A DNA stretch of 64,000 bases from Callaeas wilsoni (taxonomy: Eukaryota > Chordata > Aves > Passeriformes > Callaeidae), in the NCBI GenBank assembly GCA_013398955.1, contig VWPU01000926.1, positions 248,001 through 312,000 of the forward strand, read 5' to 3'. The notes beneath the pieces were generated by a model. That model did no database searches and was not told the origin of the DNA. It saw only the letters and a list, made by a program, of their open reading frames with translations. The position numbers were made by a program, and so were the translations under genes. Position 1 is the first letter of the stretch, and each line of letters opens with the position of its first letter. Below are positions 27,214 through 40,501 of the stretch, in pieces.

Positions 27214-30200
27214 CTGTTTCAGGAAAAGAGACAGAAAGACAAGTCAATGAAGTGCATAGAATAAATAAAGCAAGAATGAGGAAAATAATTGAAAACAAAG
27301 ACAGCCACCACTTATCTTCTAGTCAGAAACTTCAATGCACATTTACTTTAACACGGACTAAATGAATCATTTATTGCTCAACTGTGTCATCTAATGGCTT
27401 TAAATGTTAATGAATACTTAATTTCTTGCAGACTGTGAAAATCTCAAATCATGCCTGGTTAACCAGTATTAATATATAATAAATTACTTTATTCTAAACA
27501 TTTCACACCTGAAAGCGGATCAGAAGCACTTTGAGAGCCCTCAAGCTATATATTAACAACTCCTGAAGAAGATGACTATGTTTGCACCATGCACAGAATG
27601 TGCAAATATGCTGCCAATCTTCACAGAAGAAAAAGCCCTGAAAAATACTTTTCAGAAAACCACTGAACTTTATGTAGAAAGCAGACTACAGCTTTTCAAG
27701 GAGGGTTTGTTTTTCAGGCAAGCACTTGGACTAAGAAGGAAATCAGACAAAAGAAAACAGATGATTCCCACTCCCCAAAACCTCTGTGGTTCTCAACACT
27801 GGAAAAGCATAGAATCCAAATGACATCTAATTCATGGAAACTGAGTCTTCCACACAAGTGCATTTAAAAAAATTCACACTTCAACATGAGCCAAAATTTT
27901 ACATTCTCTTTTTAGGGCATGGCATCTGAATTAATTGATTTTGAAAACACAACAGAATGTGCTGTCCTGCCACCTAACTCCCAAAGTTCCCATACAACTC
28001 CAGAAGAGAGTTTAACATGACCTGTGAAAGCTCTGAGTAAAAGCTGTAGCTTTGTTCTTGCAGCAGCTCACAGTACCTTACTCAATCAAAATGAGTATCA
28101 GGGAAGCATCTGTCCCAGTCCTGGTTTATTCTCAAGGAGAGGGAGGTGCAGAAGAGATTAATTCTATCTAAACTGTGCATGGTATACCCAAGAAGGAATT
28201 TCTTGCGTTACATAACTGCAAGGTAGCATAGAATAAAAAGTAAGAGAAAGCCAAGAATATGTACCTTAAAACTCCTCTATTACCTGCCTCATAGCTTTGC
28301 AGTATGTAATTAGAGATGCCCAAGCACATCTTTAGGTTGTCACATTTGATTATGCTATCTTAAAGCACCTATTTGTCCATTGATAATAACCATTATCATT
28401 ACGTATGTTCTGGAATAATTTTAGCACACCCGTGATTTTACCACTGCTAGTAGGCACTGGTAGCAAGGTGTTACCAAAGCATTCCTGTGTGCATTGCTGT
28501 CTATGTGGGTGTACATCTTCTAAGGGATCAATGGTTTTGCATTGTGAAATATTAACAGCTGTAGGACAAGGAGATTAAGTTCTGCTAACAAAGCATTAGT
28601 TAAGATATTTACTTACTACGGAAATCTGGTAAATAAAACAGGGGATTGCGGCATAAAATAATAGCATGGGATGATCTCAGAGGTGGCAGGGTTGTAAATA
28701 ATGAACCAATAGTCATTTACTGGTAATTAAAGGAATGCCACCTTTGCACTGGAGTATAGTTTTAAAACCCAGTTTCTAAAAGAAGATAAACAAGTAGTCA
28801 ACATATTTCAAATACCCTATATAACAAACTCAGATATAACACTGCCTTTCAAAACAATGACTGAGCAGCAGACTGCAACATCAAGTTTTTTTAATAGCAC
28901 ATCGTTTGGTGAGGAGGAATAAACTCTATGTCAGCAGCATATTCCTCCCAGTAGAAAGAAGGGAGATGCCCCACAGTGGACAGCAAATTCTCCCAGTGCT
29001 CTGGAAACTGGGGGTAACATTGGCAGTAAGAGGGAGCTAATGCTCCTCCTCTCTGTCCAGGTCTCATCACTTTCTCTGTTAGACTCCTCTCTTAAAAGAC
29101 AGGTTCTAGAACAAAGCTGGCTTCATTTCACTTATTAAACTTAATCCCTCCACAAAAAACAACATGTTAAGAGAAGAGCACAACGTAAGATGGTAAAAAT
29201 GCTTGAATACAATGGAAATAACAAGAAAGGTTTGAAGGAAGGCAAACAGGTCAGCACAAACAAAGGAACCAAAATGTTTAGCAATGAATGAACCTAAGTC
29301 AAATTAGACAAGTAGCTAAGGTGATGTACACTTAGCAAAATTAATCCAAATTGAAATGCCAGCTCTGCAGCTCAAAAAAAATGACAACAGAAAGGTCTCT
29401 GAGAGTTTAGAAAAAGTTGCAAAGAAATAATAACATGTCCATTATTACGTCCACAAACAAAAAAATTACTAAGAGCACTCACTCTTCTCTAAGTAATACT
29501 TACAGAAAGACTGAAAATTACTAAACTTAAGACGGACAAAGAAAAGTCAATTTAAGATGACAAGTTTCATATGAACCTGTTAAAAACACCAATATTAAGT
29601 ATTTATCTGTCTACCTCCAATCTGATCTGCCTCAAGATTTTAAATCCCACAAAAACAACCCCACAATTTTCAACGAGAAGCTCTTTTTAACAGTTTCAAA
29701 AATTAAAATTAAGGATAAATATTCAGATGAATTTAGAAAATAAAAACTTTTCCACATAGAAATGAAAATTAATGATGTATCCAGCAGGAAACAGAATTTT
29801 GGTACATCTTATACATATTAACTCACAAAAATGTCTTACAGTTATACAGTTTATTACGTTTTCATAAACCAGTGCCCCAGTGGAAAAAAAAATTCTAGTT
29901 AATATTTTTAACTTTCCTTTTAATATTTCAAATGGCAAAAAGAGAAGCAATCCGTTCTCACTCTGCCTCACTATATCTACAGAAAAAAACAGTAAATGCA
30001 CCAGACTTCCTCATATTTTTATAAAACACAAACATGTACTGAACTGTCTTCCCTTTGAATGAAGTCTTCAGGCCCTCCTCCACTAAACATTTGCTGAAAG
30101 AATGAGATTACAACTAGTTCAACAGTGTGCTGCTCCTTTGCAGATTTTCTGCCTTGGAGCACCTTTTCTTTTCATGACACTGGTATCACCTTTCTGATCA

Positions 30201-30818
30201 AAAATGTAGCTATAAACCATAGCACAACACAGTAACTCTTCTACTCGTGGGTATGAAAAGATAACAAATGAAAAAGACTTTTTATGTTCTCTTTCTCATC
30301 TTTCCTATCTTACCTCGTTTTTGTCTCTCTCTCAAAATCTACCATTTCACACTATATTCTCACATCAGGTTTTAAACCAACAAAAAAGCTGAAGATCCAT
30401 ACAAACATCAAAGGTAGGTATCTTTACCTCCCTTCACAGCCAACAAAGAAGACCAAGAGGTGACAGGGTACTACCTGACTTATTCTAAACTAGAAAGATA
30501 AATAAATCAGATGAATCACATTAAAAAAAAAATCTTGTTTCTCAGTATTAGCTATAATTTGCTCTTAAAAGGATTGCCTCAGAATGTAGACCTCTTAACT
30601 GTGGAAGTCTAAACTTAACTGAAATAAAGCTTTAAACACTCACCAAATGATCTGCTGTCCTGTGACTGAACTACCTGCAAGCTGTGAGAAAACCAGGGCA
30701 GTTTGTGAAGGCAGGGTAAATGAAGCAACTTGGACAGCAACAACACTCCAGCATTAATGTTTTGGAAAAACTAGATTCTGATTGTTCTAATAAAGATGGA
30801 TTATCAAATTAATTTCTT

Positions 30819-30843
30819 CCCCCCCCCCCCCCCCAAAAAAAAA
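30819..30843. repeat. C16A9 homopolymer tract
   Basis: Sixteen C followed by nine A on the plus strand, giving T9G16 in the TBC1D22A pre-mRNA sense. The exact C count is liable to sequencing error. Confidence 0.9.
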
Positions 30844-31983
30844 TACAGTATATCTTTCCATGGTTCCAATTACTGTTCATCAGAGGTATGTTCTCCAAGC
30901 ACACGGAGGAAGTCAGGACAGCCCTTTCTGAAAAGAACACAGGTCTGACATAAATTCACTACTCTAAGTAAAATTCTCATTATTCCACAGGGAACAACCA
31001 CAGATATAGATAGCTTTTAGGAACCTTTCTTCACTGAAAGAATCCACAGTCCCCAATTATAAGGTCACAGAACCATATGCTCAGCCATTACAGACATAAA
31101 AATAGCAGTTTTATGAAGTATTTGTCCAGCTGTCTTGTTTTGTCTCCTCTCTGAAGAGATATCCAAGCACATTTTGCTTTTCTATGGCTTAAAGAGACTG
31201 ATCTTTAGCATTTCCATAAGCCTCTTAAACACAACATAATTATTCAAGATCTTTTATATGTTCTTAAAATATATAAGCTACTTCTAGACCAATTTTCAAT
31301 CTCATTGTGCTTCCAATGCATCACACTGTCATCTCTTCTAAAGTCAGATGATAGTTTTGAAAATAAAAAAAATCTAATTAAGTGTTTAAGACACTCAGTT
31401 GTATTTCTATTGTACTCTAGCAGTATTTCCCCTGTGTAAAGCAACCGTCAAAATTCTGCAACCAAGTATTTCAACGAATAAATCTAATTACTTGGAGCTA
31501 TATAAAAATACGGTTTCATTAAATCAGCTAAGATGTATATTTCTGGATATGTTACGTTAACTGGTACTTTTTGATTCCAATGTGGTGTATGATGAACAAG
31601 GAGCTACACTGTGCAAGCACCTAAGAACTCTTCTAACAAAGACGGCACAGCATCACAAAAGCAAAGTCTCAAACAAGCAAGTGCTCAGTGACATCAATGG
31701 TTTCTGCTGCACCAATCCACCTTAATTTGCTACACTTTACTGTGGAAGTTCAAAACTGACACTAAATATCCAAATGACCCTTTTCCACAGTACAAATGAA
31801 ATTTAAAAAGGCCACGCATTTTCACAACAAGCTCCAATTAAGGAACATTTGATTGGCAGAATGCTATGTAAAATCATAATCTACGTATTTAGCATTTACA
31901 CATTTATTTGGGTATGCACATAGTGCAAAATGCTTCTTTTTCCATGCAGTTTTAAGGGGAAAAGCAGTCAAGCTCCATGTTGC

Positions 31984-32017
31984 TCTCTCTTTTTTTTCTT
32001 TTTTTTTTCTTTTTCTT
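31984..32017. repeat. T-rich low-complexity tract
   Basis: Runs of T interrupted by single C residues (ctctcttttttttc and similar). Simple sequence, A-rich on the gene strand. Confidence 0.9.
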
Positions 32018-35000
32018 ATTTCAATGAAGAAATAAACACACTAGAAAAGTTTTGAAAGAAAGAGCACAAGGGATTTCAGGAAAAACAGGAGCAAAAATAA
32101 CAACCATCCCAAAAGTACGTAAGATATTATTTGTGCTTGAGAACATAATTGCAATTTCTGGTTTTAAATAACTTCAAATTTATCTTCAATGAGTGAAATC
32201 TGAATGGACAGTAATATAAAGACTGAATAAAGAATGTGGACAGAAATAGCAGGCCAGTGTGTGCAGTATCTAGGGGAGAAAAGATCACTGCCTAAAACTT
32301 CCCAATTATAAAGTCTTACAGAAACATTTCTCATTTTCTTCAGTTTCCTGTGGAGATCTTTATCACGTTATCTATACAACTGTAAAAGACAGGAAAATAG
32401 TTGCCTGGAGGAAAACTGTTGTAGCATGGAGTCTATGACATGCTGATCTGAACATGTGCATTGCTGTAAGCATGGTGTTAGCGGTTCTTTACTCACTCTC
32501 AGGGTATGCTTCTGAAGCTTCCCACCACGCAAAAAGACTTTTTCTAAACAGCTCTAACTGGATCCACTCACAAAGGCAGAGACATAAGGATAAAATCAAA
32601 ATTTAAAAAAATATTGCTTACAGCTACTTGCAGATTTAGTTTCCCAATGACAGCAAAACTAAACATGCTAAACAGCTTGCCTCCATTAAAAGTAGGTTTT
32701 AATTCAAGATTAAGTCTAATGGATGATTTTGATTGAAATTGTTCAGAATGTTAAAATTAAGTTCACAACTGATCTCTGTCTTTTAGATGCAATAGACTTC
32801 TTCTAAAGAGTGCTGGAATTTCACCTCTTCAGTACAGACCGGGCGTAAAAATACATGCAGCCAAAAGGTAGCTTGCATTTAGAACTTCTCTAAACCTGTT
32901 ACTGAAACCAAAACTCAGTCTTTATAAAGTGCGAAAAAAATAAATGTAACTTGATAGTTTTCCTACCTCATTACACTAAGCAAGTTCCTACAAAAGATAC
33001 CTCTATTAAATAAAGCACACATTCTCTCAAAGGAATATTTTTAATGAAACAAACAGTTAATTGTGTTACTAATGTTTTAACTGTAGCTTTTTATCTTGAA
33101 ATTGTTTTTCAGCACTCAGAATCAGCAAAACTCAGATGAATCCACTGGAGTGCGAGGGAGGGGATAAAAGGGATGGCAGGGTAAAAAAGACCCAGTGCTG
33201 AAGCCCAAAACGGACTTCAAGATCACCAATAAATTATGATTGTTCTTTACATACACACAATATACAAAATAATACATAAAAACATTAGATCAGTTAATGA
33301 TTTGAACATTTTAAAATTGAGGGGTTTTTTAGCACTAATTTATGTAAATGTAGAAAAAGCATTACCATATACCTGGAGTCCAAACTATGTATCTCTTGCA
33401 GCAGTGCAAGGAAACCATTCTGATCACAGATGCATAGGTGTTTCTCTGTATAAAGCTTACCTTGCTGCAATCTACTTCAGATGTTGCACCTTCAGGTAGA
33501 CCTAACATAAAGGTTACCACCTAAGCATGCAAAGTATAAAATCATACACGCATGATTGCACGCAGAGGTGCACAGTAATATTTCCACAGCTAGATCTTAT
33601 ATATTCCACTCCAAACTCATTTTTTAAAAAGTCTTATGAAACACCTATTCAGTCACTGCTGCACTAAGGCAATGTTTTTCTAAGAAGATCAGGACATAAT
33701 AGAGCATTTAAATGTAAATTTTTTCAGTAACAATTGCCTAATTAAATATGTATATTACCATATCAATATCTCTCATTGAAAAAGTCCTAGTTACATATTA
33801 ATCTTGATAGAAATAGCTTTTGAGCTGTTAAGGATGAATCACCAAAGTAAAACCTTCCCTTTTCTTTGTGGTACTGCAGTCACAAACGTAAAACTTTAAA
33901 AAAACTTAATAATCTCATCAGTCCAGGCTTAGGTAAACATGACCTTACTGCACTTCAAATATTCCCTATAACCAGTCATGTTCTCACATACATGATGTAT
34001 TGATGACTTGTCTATTTTAACACTGTTAATAGCCTTGCTTGTTTTCAGTTGATCTTCCACAATTTCCTTCAGATGCAATAGGAAGCAAGATAAATATCTT
34101 TATATATCAGTGTAAGAATGATGTTTCAAACATTAATCATTATATTTTATTAGTATGAATTCTCTAAACAATTTTACTGCAGAAGGGCAACTGTTACAAT
34201 CTTGCGTGAGCTGGTGAGCAAGGTAAATCATCCTGCCCAAAAACACCGCAAACTTGATCACATGGACTGGACTACTACGCTCATCAAAATTAATGTATGA
34301 CCCTGTAAGTACTCTCAATTTGCTCTATCACAAAAGAGTAGATACTTTATATGCTTTTTCTTTAATTCCAGATTCTGTATGAAAGCAATCAGTAAATCAT
34401 TCAGAGACTTCCTTTAGTGGGCCTACATTGCTTTCCAGTAAGATCTTTTCTCCCCAGGAGTTTTCTTGGCTAGATTTTAAAGGCAAGTATCCTTTTTTCC
34501 TCCACACTAAGTAACCCAGAATTTGCCCTTAATTCCTAGTCATAACCCACTGCACACATCTACACAAAAACAGACCTGCTTCTAAGGATGGTAAATTCAT
34601 TTGAAAAATGGAAACTCTCAGGTCATGTTGCAAATTAAACAAAAGACATCAGTGCCTCATAGGCTGCAGACTGAGATTACTGCTCCACAAGTCAGACAGG
34701 AGGAAGATGAAAAGCTCTATGACCAAAACAGGGGACAAAGGAGAATTAAGTAAACCTGGTGGTACCAACAGGTCTTCAACCACAGAACCTGCATAATGCC
34801 AAATACAAGACTCGGAACCTCTTCCACACAGGTGAGAAATCGGCCAGTAAATGCAGTTTGAAATTAGAATAAAGAGTATTAGCCACATCCCTGGGTATGA
34901 CATTATTATGAAACAGGAGCCTTCAAAGCTCTTCTTAAAAATGGATTTCAGCAACAATTAACACAATGCTCAGCACAAATTCTTCTCATAGTACTCGCTT

Positions 35001-36123
35001 CAATAGGTTTGCTGCTGACAACCAAAACAGTTTGCCAGGGAGAAGTTGTGCATGTGACACCAAATTATGGGACTCGTAATTAGCAACCAGTATGCATGAT
35101 GAGCACAGGATGCTGATGACTATTTCCTTAGAATGTCTCATAAGGGAATTCCCTGAGAAATCCAAAAGGTACTTGGAGAATAGGAAATGAAAGATTAAGG
35201 GTTGAACATGTCTCCTACATTGCATTTTTAATTAAGTAGTTTTGTGCTTTATAATTTAATTTTTTACAGCATCAACACACATATCCACAATCACACAGAG
35301 ACAAAACACCAAGTGTGGGACAAGAGCAAACCATAGCACGGTTAAACAAGTCTAAGGCAAGCTTCAGGAACACAGGCCTTCCCTGTATTAAGGTATGGGA
35401 TTGATTAGAGAGGTATTTCAGAACTATCAGTCTAGCACTGGAAAAGCCTTCAAAAAGAATCTATAAAATAATGTAGTTTTGAAAAAGAACTATTTATTGG
35501 AGATGGAAAAAAATCAGCTGCACTAAAGGCTACAACATATTCAAAAGATAAATAAACCAGTATATGTATCTGCATATGCAGGGGTGAATTTTAAACGTAC
35601 TGAAAATTAATATTTCTTTACTGAAATAATTAAAAAAAAAAAGTCAAAAAAAGAAACTGTCTTGCATGTAATTACTTAATAATAGAAGGCTGGCAAAGAG
35701 AACTCATTTGAACAATTCCATGAACAGCAATATGTTTAATACATTTTCTGCATAACTTAAAAAGCCCAGAGGTTCAACTCTAACTTGGGTAAATATAAAA
35801 GTAATACAAATTAGCCAAGAACTTGTATGTAAATATAAAAAACTTCTAAAAATTCAGAAATGTAATTTTTCCCATGACTGAAGACTGAAAATTTGCCACT
35901 GTCAAGTGAGCTCATCCACCATTTACAAATGACCATAACTCTATGTAAGTATAACTTCACTCACTCATGAAGCAATTTTTATTTTAACCCATTAATGTCG
36001 CTGTCTGGCATAACAAAATAAGTTCTCAAAGAAAAATGGACGGCAGAGGAAACAACTGTCCCTCAGTGACATCATCCCCACACGTCTATGACACTGGCAG
36101 TTTGCTGCAACCCACACTGTGCA

Positions 36124-36146
36124 ATATCCAATTTTCAATTGGATAT
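36124..36146. repeat. perfect 10-bp inverted repeat with a 3-nt loop
   Basis: Arms atatccaatt (36124-36133) and aattggatat (36137-36146) surround ttc. The arms contain CCAAT/ATTGG, the NF-Y box core, but without a promoter context this is not a regulatory call. Confidence 0.9.
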
Positions 36147-39100
36147 ATATGTCAATTTCCTTAACCAAAATTACATGCTTCCTTGTTTTGTGATCTTCCA
36201 CATCATTCACAGCTAATAAGAAATCCACCTTACAGATTTCTTGCCTTATTTACAACAGAAATTAAGTACCATCCATTATTTCGGCTTTTTAGCACAAACT
36301 GCAAATACTGAATTTGAAGAAGCATATTTGAGGAGAATGCACTCTGCAGGAAACACTATTTCTTATACTGCTTAATTGTTGAATGCATTCCTTAACTACC
36401 TTAATCTGCTGTGATTTACACTTTCCTAATGAAACTGCTACATATGCTTCCGAGGCAAAAAAGCTACAAGGCTTGCTTTTTTCCTAAAACACAAACATAA
36501 TTTTACATATTGTATAGGTATTTATTGTCAAGATAAAGAAATAATCAAATCTCTAGGAAAAAAAAGCCTGCTCTGTCTGTTCAAAAATAATAGTATGATC
36601 TCTAATTTTCTTCAACACTCTTACTGTAAGAAAGATAGTTGTCTTTACATTTCAGTCATACCACAGTAAATTTTTATGTCATAATCAACTGAAGATGGAA
36701 CACGTAAATCAGTTCACAAATGTTTTTGATGAGAACACAATTCATAAGCCAATTTTTTTAACGTACTGGTTTTGTCAAAATGAATGTGCTATAAAAGCAT
36801 TAAGACTTTCTGCTTCTATGAAATAATGCAATGAAAGCCTACAGAAGAAAAACTGTTTTGCAAGAGAACTTTTTTTACTTTTTTTTTTGTTATTGTGCTT
36901 AAGTACATAATTTTTCACTTCTGCTTTAAAAATTTGTTTTCCACAGCTTAAAGTAAAAATTAAAAATATCAGATTTCTCAAATAAAAAACAAGCAAAATA
37001 TCCCCATGCTCATGAAAAACCCAATGACTTCATTATTAGTATGATTTTAAAAGGTTTGCATTTAAACTATAAGCAAAGCCAACTCAAATTGAAGTTTCAG
37101 CACACAAACTTCTGACAAGTTTATCTGTATCGGTTTGACACGGATAAATTATTAACTAACCATATATCTCGTTGAAAATAAGACAAAAAAATTTTCTTAC
37201 AATTCTGTTTAAGCATTGATCCACCTAATTTGAAAACCTCTTCTTAGATCTTCAGCTGCTACTGATCTATGCAACAGGATTGGAATGTTACACTTCTGGC
37301 ATTTTTAAAGCATGTTGTCTTTGCTTAAGCAACTCTTTTAACTTTTCTTCCCACAAGTTACTTCATAATAAACACACAAAGTTGTGATATTTGGATGTTA
37401 AAAGCCACTTTTAATGGCATAAAAGCCATTAAAGTAATTTCCCAGTCTGTTGGAAAGCATGCTTGACAAGACTTAGATCTGGAAGTATAACCACCTCTGT
37501 GCCGCTTCACTACAGAGATGATCATTAATTATAACTATATGGAGACCATAGGGAGAGGAGAAATAAGAATGCAGAAGCCAGAACTAAAATATGCTGCTCC
37601 CTTTGGAATACATGTCTTTCACATAGCTATATTTATTGCAATTAACTTCCTTCTTCACAATTCTTTCATTTTTATACCTGAAGAAATCTTTTGGTTTCTC
37701 TTCAATTTTACTTTACTGCTTCTACCACTATCCAAGATATTGTTTTGCATTTATTCCCATGACCCAACATTTCCAGTCTGTAGTTTCAAACAGAATACCC
37801 CTCACTAATCTCTCATGACTTCTTCACAGTATGAGTCTATTAGTTTCTTAATTGCCTTCAAAAATGAGACAATATAAACCACAAAATGTATTTCAAACTT
37901 GAGAAATGCATTGTTTTTTTACATTAGCATTCATATTATAAAATTAATTTCATTTTTAAAATACTGAGAGTGTGCACTAAGCATCATGAAACAGCACATC
38001 ATCTTTAGACAGATACATTTCAAAATTTAGAAACACACATATAGATGTAAAACTAACTTTAAAAGCAGATAATTTAAATCCACATCATCCTATGCAGTAA
38101 AAGGGGACTTTCATTGACATGTTTTAATATATACATGGGGAACAAAAATTGGTTTTCCTCAAGTTCTTTTTAGTATACATCAGAGAAGAAAAAAAATGCA
38201 AACTTGAATAATACAAAAAGACTGGGATTTAAAAGACAAATCTGAGTCAGCTGAAAACATCAAACACTTCAAATCAATAGAAAGGCTAGACCTGACTTAT
38301 TTATTCTGATTACTTATGACAGAAGTTTGATTAGTCCCATTTGACCTAAGAATTCTTTTATTAATTCAGAGATTTCTTCAATACATCTTTTATAGTAAAA
38401 ATTCAAAAGAATGCTTCTGATTTTGCCCGTAAGACAGAGTTTGGAAAGTTTCTTCACGAGAAACATCTAAGCAAAAAATCCACATAGGTCTCCTGCTATG
38501 AGGTGGTATTTTATAGGTTCCATCACACCTCTCTCAGACTTTTTGCCTCTTTGATAGACTACCTGGCACTGATATGATTGAAGAAATTTTTATTAGTAAC
38601 TTTCGAGTTCCTACTCGGCTTTTCCTCTAAAGTGTAAAAACCATGACAGTCATCTAAAAGATGGGCTTTACACAGACTTGAACTCCCCAGCTGCTTTTCA
38701 AAAAAGTATTCACTTTAAATCACAGCTTTACCACAAAGAATAAAAGGAGGCTGGGCCATACACTGTAGTATGCTCAGTATTCTCAAGACACACTTCTTGG
38801 TATGACATGGAATCATGCAAAAAATATTTAAAACAAAGAAACAAACTAAAATAAAGGCCAACCCAAAACACTGAATTCCACCTACAGATGCCTTCACTCA
38901 GAATAATAGCAAGTGCAGTACAACAAATAAGAAGCTGTAAATTTAAGGAAATACAATCCAATTATTTTTGGTCTAACGTCAGTAAGAAATCTTTGTAATG
39001 CTAGGAAGAGTAGGAAGTTGATTGTAATCCTACACCTACAGATTTAGTAAAAAATTTATGAAATGGCAATTGCCAATTTTTCAGTTACTATCTTATGCCA

Positions 39101-40450
39101 CTAAAGATTAAAAATTTTCATTTAATTCCCTACTTCATAGGAAAGCCAGTCATATACAGCAATATCTTTAAGAAAAAAACATTTAATTTAAACAGTGGTA
39201 CCCCTGAAGCTATTACTACCAGGCATCAGAAACCATTAGGTCTGAAAAATCCTCTGTCCAACACTTATTTTAATCTTTGGGAAAGTAGGTGTTTGCTTCT
39301 TCCATAGTTGCTCTTAAAGCTTTTCTCCACAGCCAACCTTTCTTAATGCCTTTAGATACTTTTTTTACAGTTTGTAAGTCAAACATAGGTCAAAGAATGC
39401 AGCAACTGCTGCTACACTTTCAATGAAAATATAATTAGGTGTGCTACTGTTTTGAAAAATTTATTTAGATAGGTTAAAGTGACAGCTTTCAGACTCGGAG
39501 CACAGCAACTTCATATGTAGATGGTGTTCTGAAAAAAAGTTATAGATTGTCCTTTCTTTGAAGAGCACTCAAAAATTTTAAAAATTTGAAAGACTAATAG
39601 ACTTTAAAATTTCAGGTGTTAACGCAGGTTCAGGGGTTTTTTGCTTTGTTTTAAACAGTCACTCATAAGAGATTATAAGCAATTAATACCACTACTCAAA
39701 ATACTGATTTTCTCTCCCATACAACGCTAAAAATAACAGGCAATTAAGCAGTTGGATATACTTAAGATAATCTTAATGTCTCTTTTTCACTTCTGACAGC
39801 TATTGTTAATAACAGCCAGAGAATTCTAACTTTAATTAGGCTTATTCCACTGCAAACAGATAGCAGCCTTTTTCAAAATTATCCACAAAAACAGTTTTAG
39901 TTGAATTACATAATTTTTTTCCTGAAAGATACTGAAGCTGAGGTACATCCTGCTTTGTCAACTAATCCATCCTTATGATTTAAGTATCCAGGACTATTAC
40001 TACTCTATATCTGTAATCAAACTGAAGAAGATATTTTATCACAGCCCACACTTTATTCAAGCTAGAATATGTGCCAGTTCATAAGGACAAGAATTTTCAT
40101 TTTACAGTTCGTGTGGTTAACTGAACAGATTTTCAAGAAATTCATTTTGTTCCAGTGAAGGTCATGAAGATTACTGGAGTTACTTTGTCCACTGCATCAG
40201 TGTGATCTGACTTTAAACACTTTGATTACTAAGAACTACAAATGTACTTTAAAAATTAAGTAAGATTATAGAAAACATGACAGAATTAACATAAAAACAG
40301 TCTACATACCAAAAGCAAAGGAAGGGGGCAAAGCCCAAGTCTCCTGGATGCAACAACGCATCCAACATTTCAGATGAACCATTCTAATTAGCTCAGAAAT
40401 ATGACAGCATAATAGAGTTAAATAAAAATTGAAACAGAGAGAAGAACTGA

Positions 40451-40501
40451 TTTTGTAAAACTGCACTGTCTATATCCAATAGACAGTGCAGTTTTACAAA
40501 A
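40451..40501. repeat. perfect 23-bp inverted repeat with a 5-nt loop
   Basis: The left arm 40451-40473 (starting ttttgtaaaactgcactgtc) is the exact reverse complement of the right arm 40479-40501, with spacer atcca at 40474-40478. Pairing stops on both sides at 40450/40502. In either transcript it would form a stable 51-nt hairpin. Confidence 0.97.

Noticed and set aside
37407..37436. Hairpin-like acttttaatggc / gccattaaagt
   Set aside because: The arms differ by a one-base indel and are short and AT-rich. Such structures are expected by chance in this sequence.
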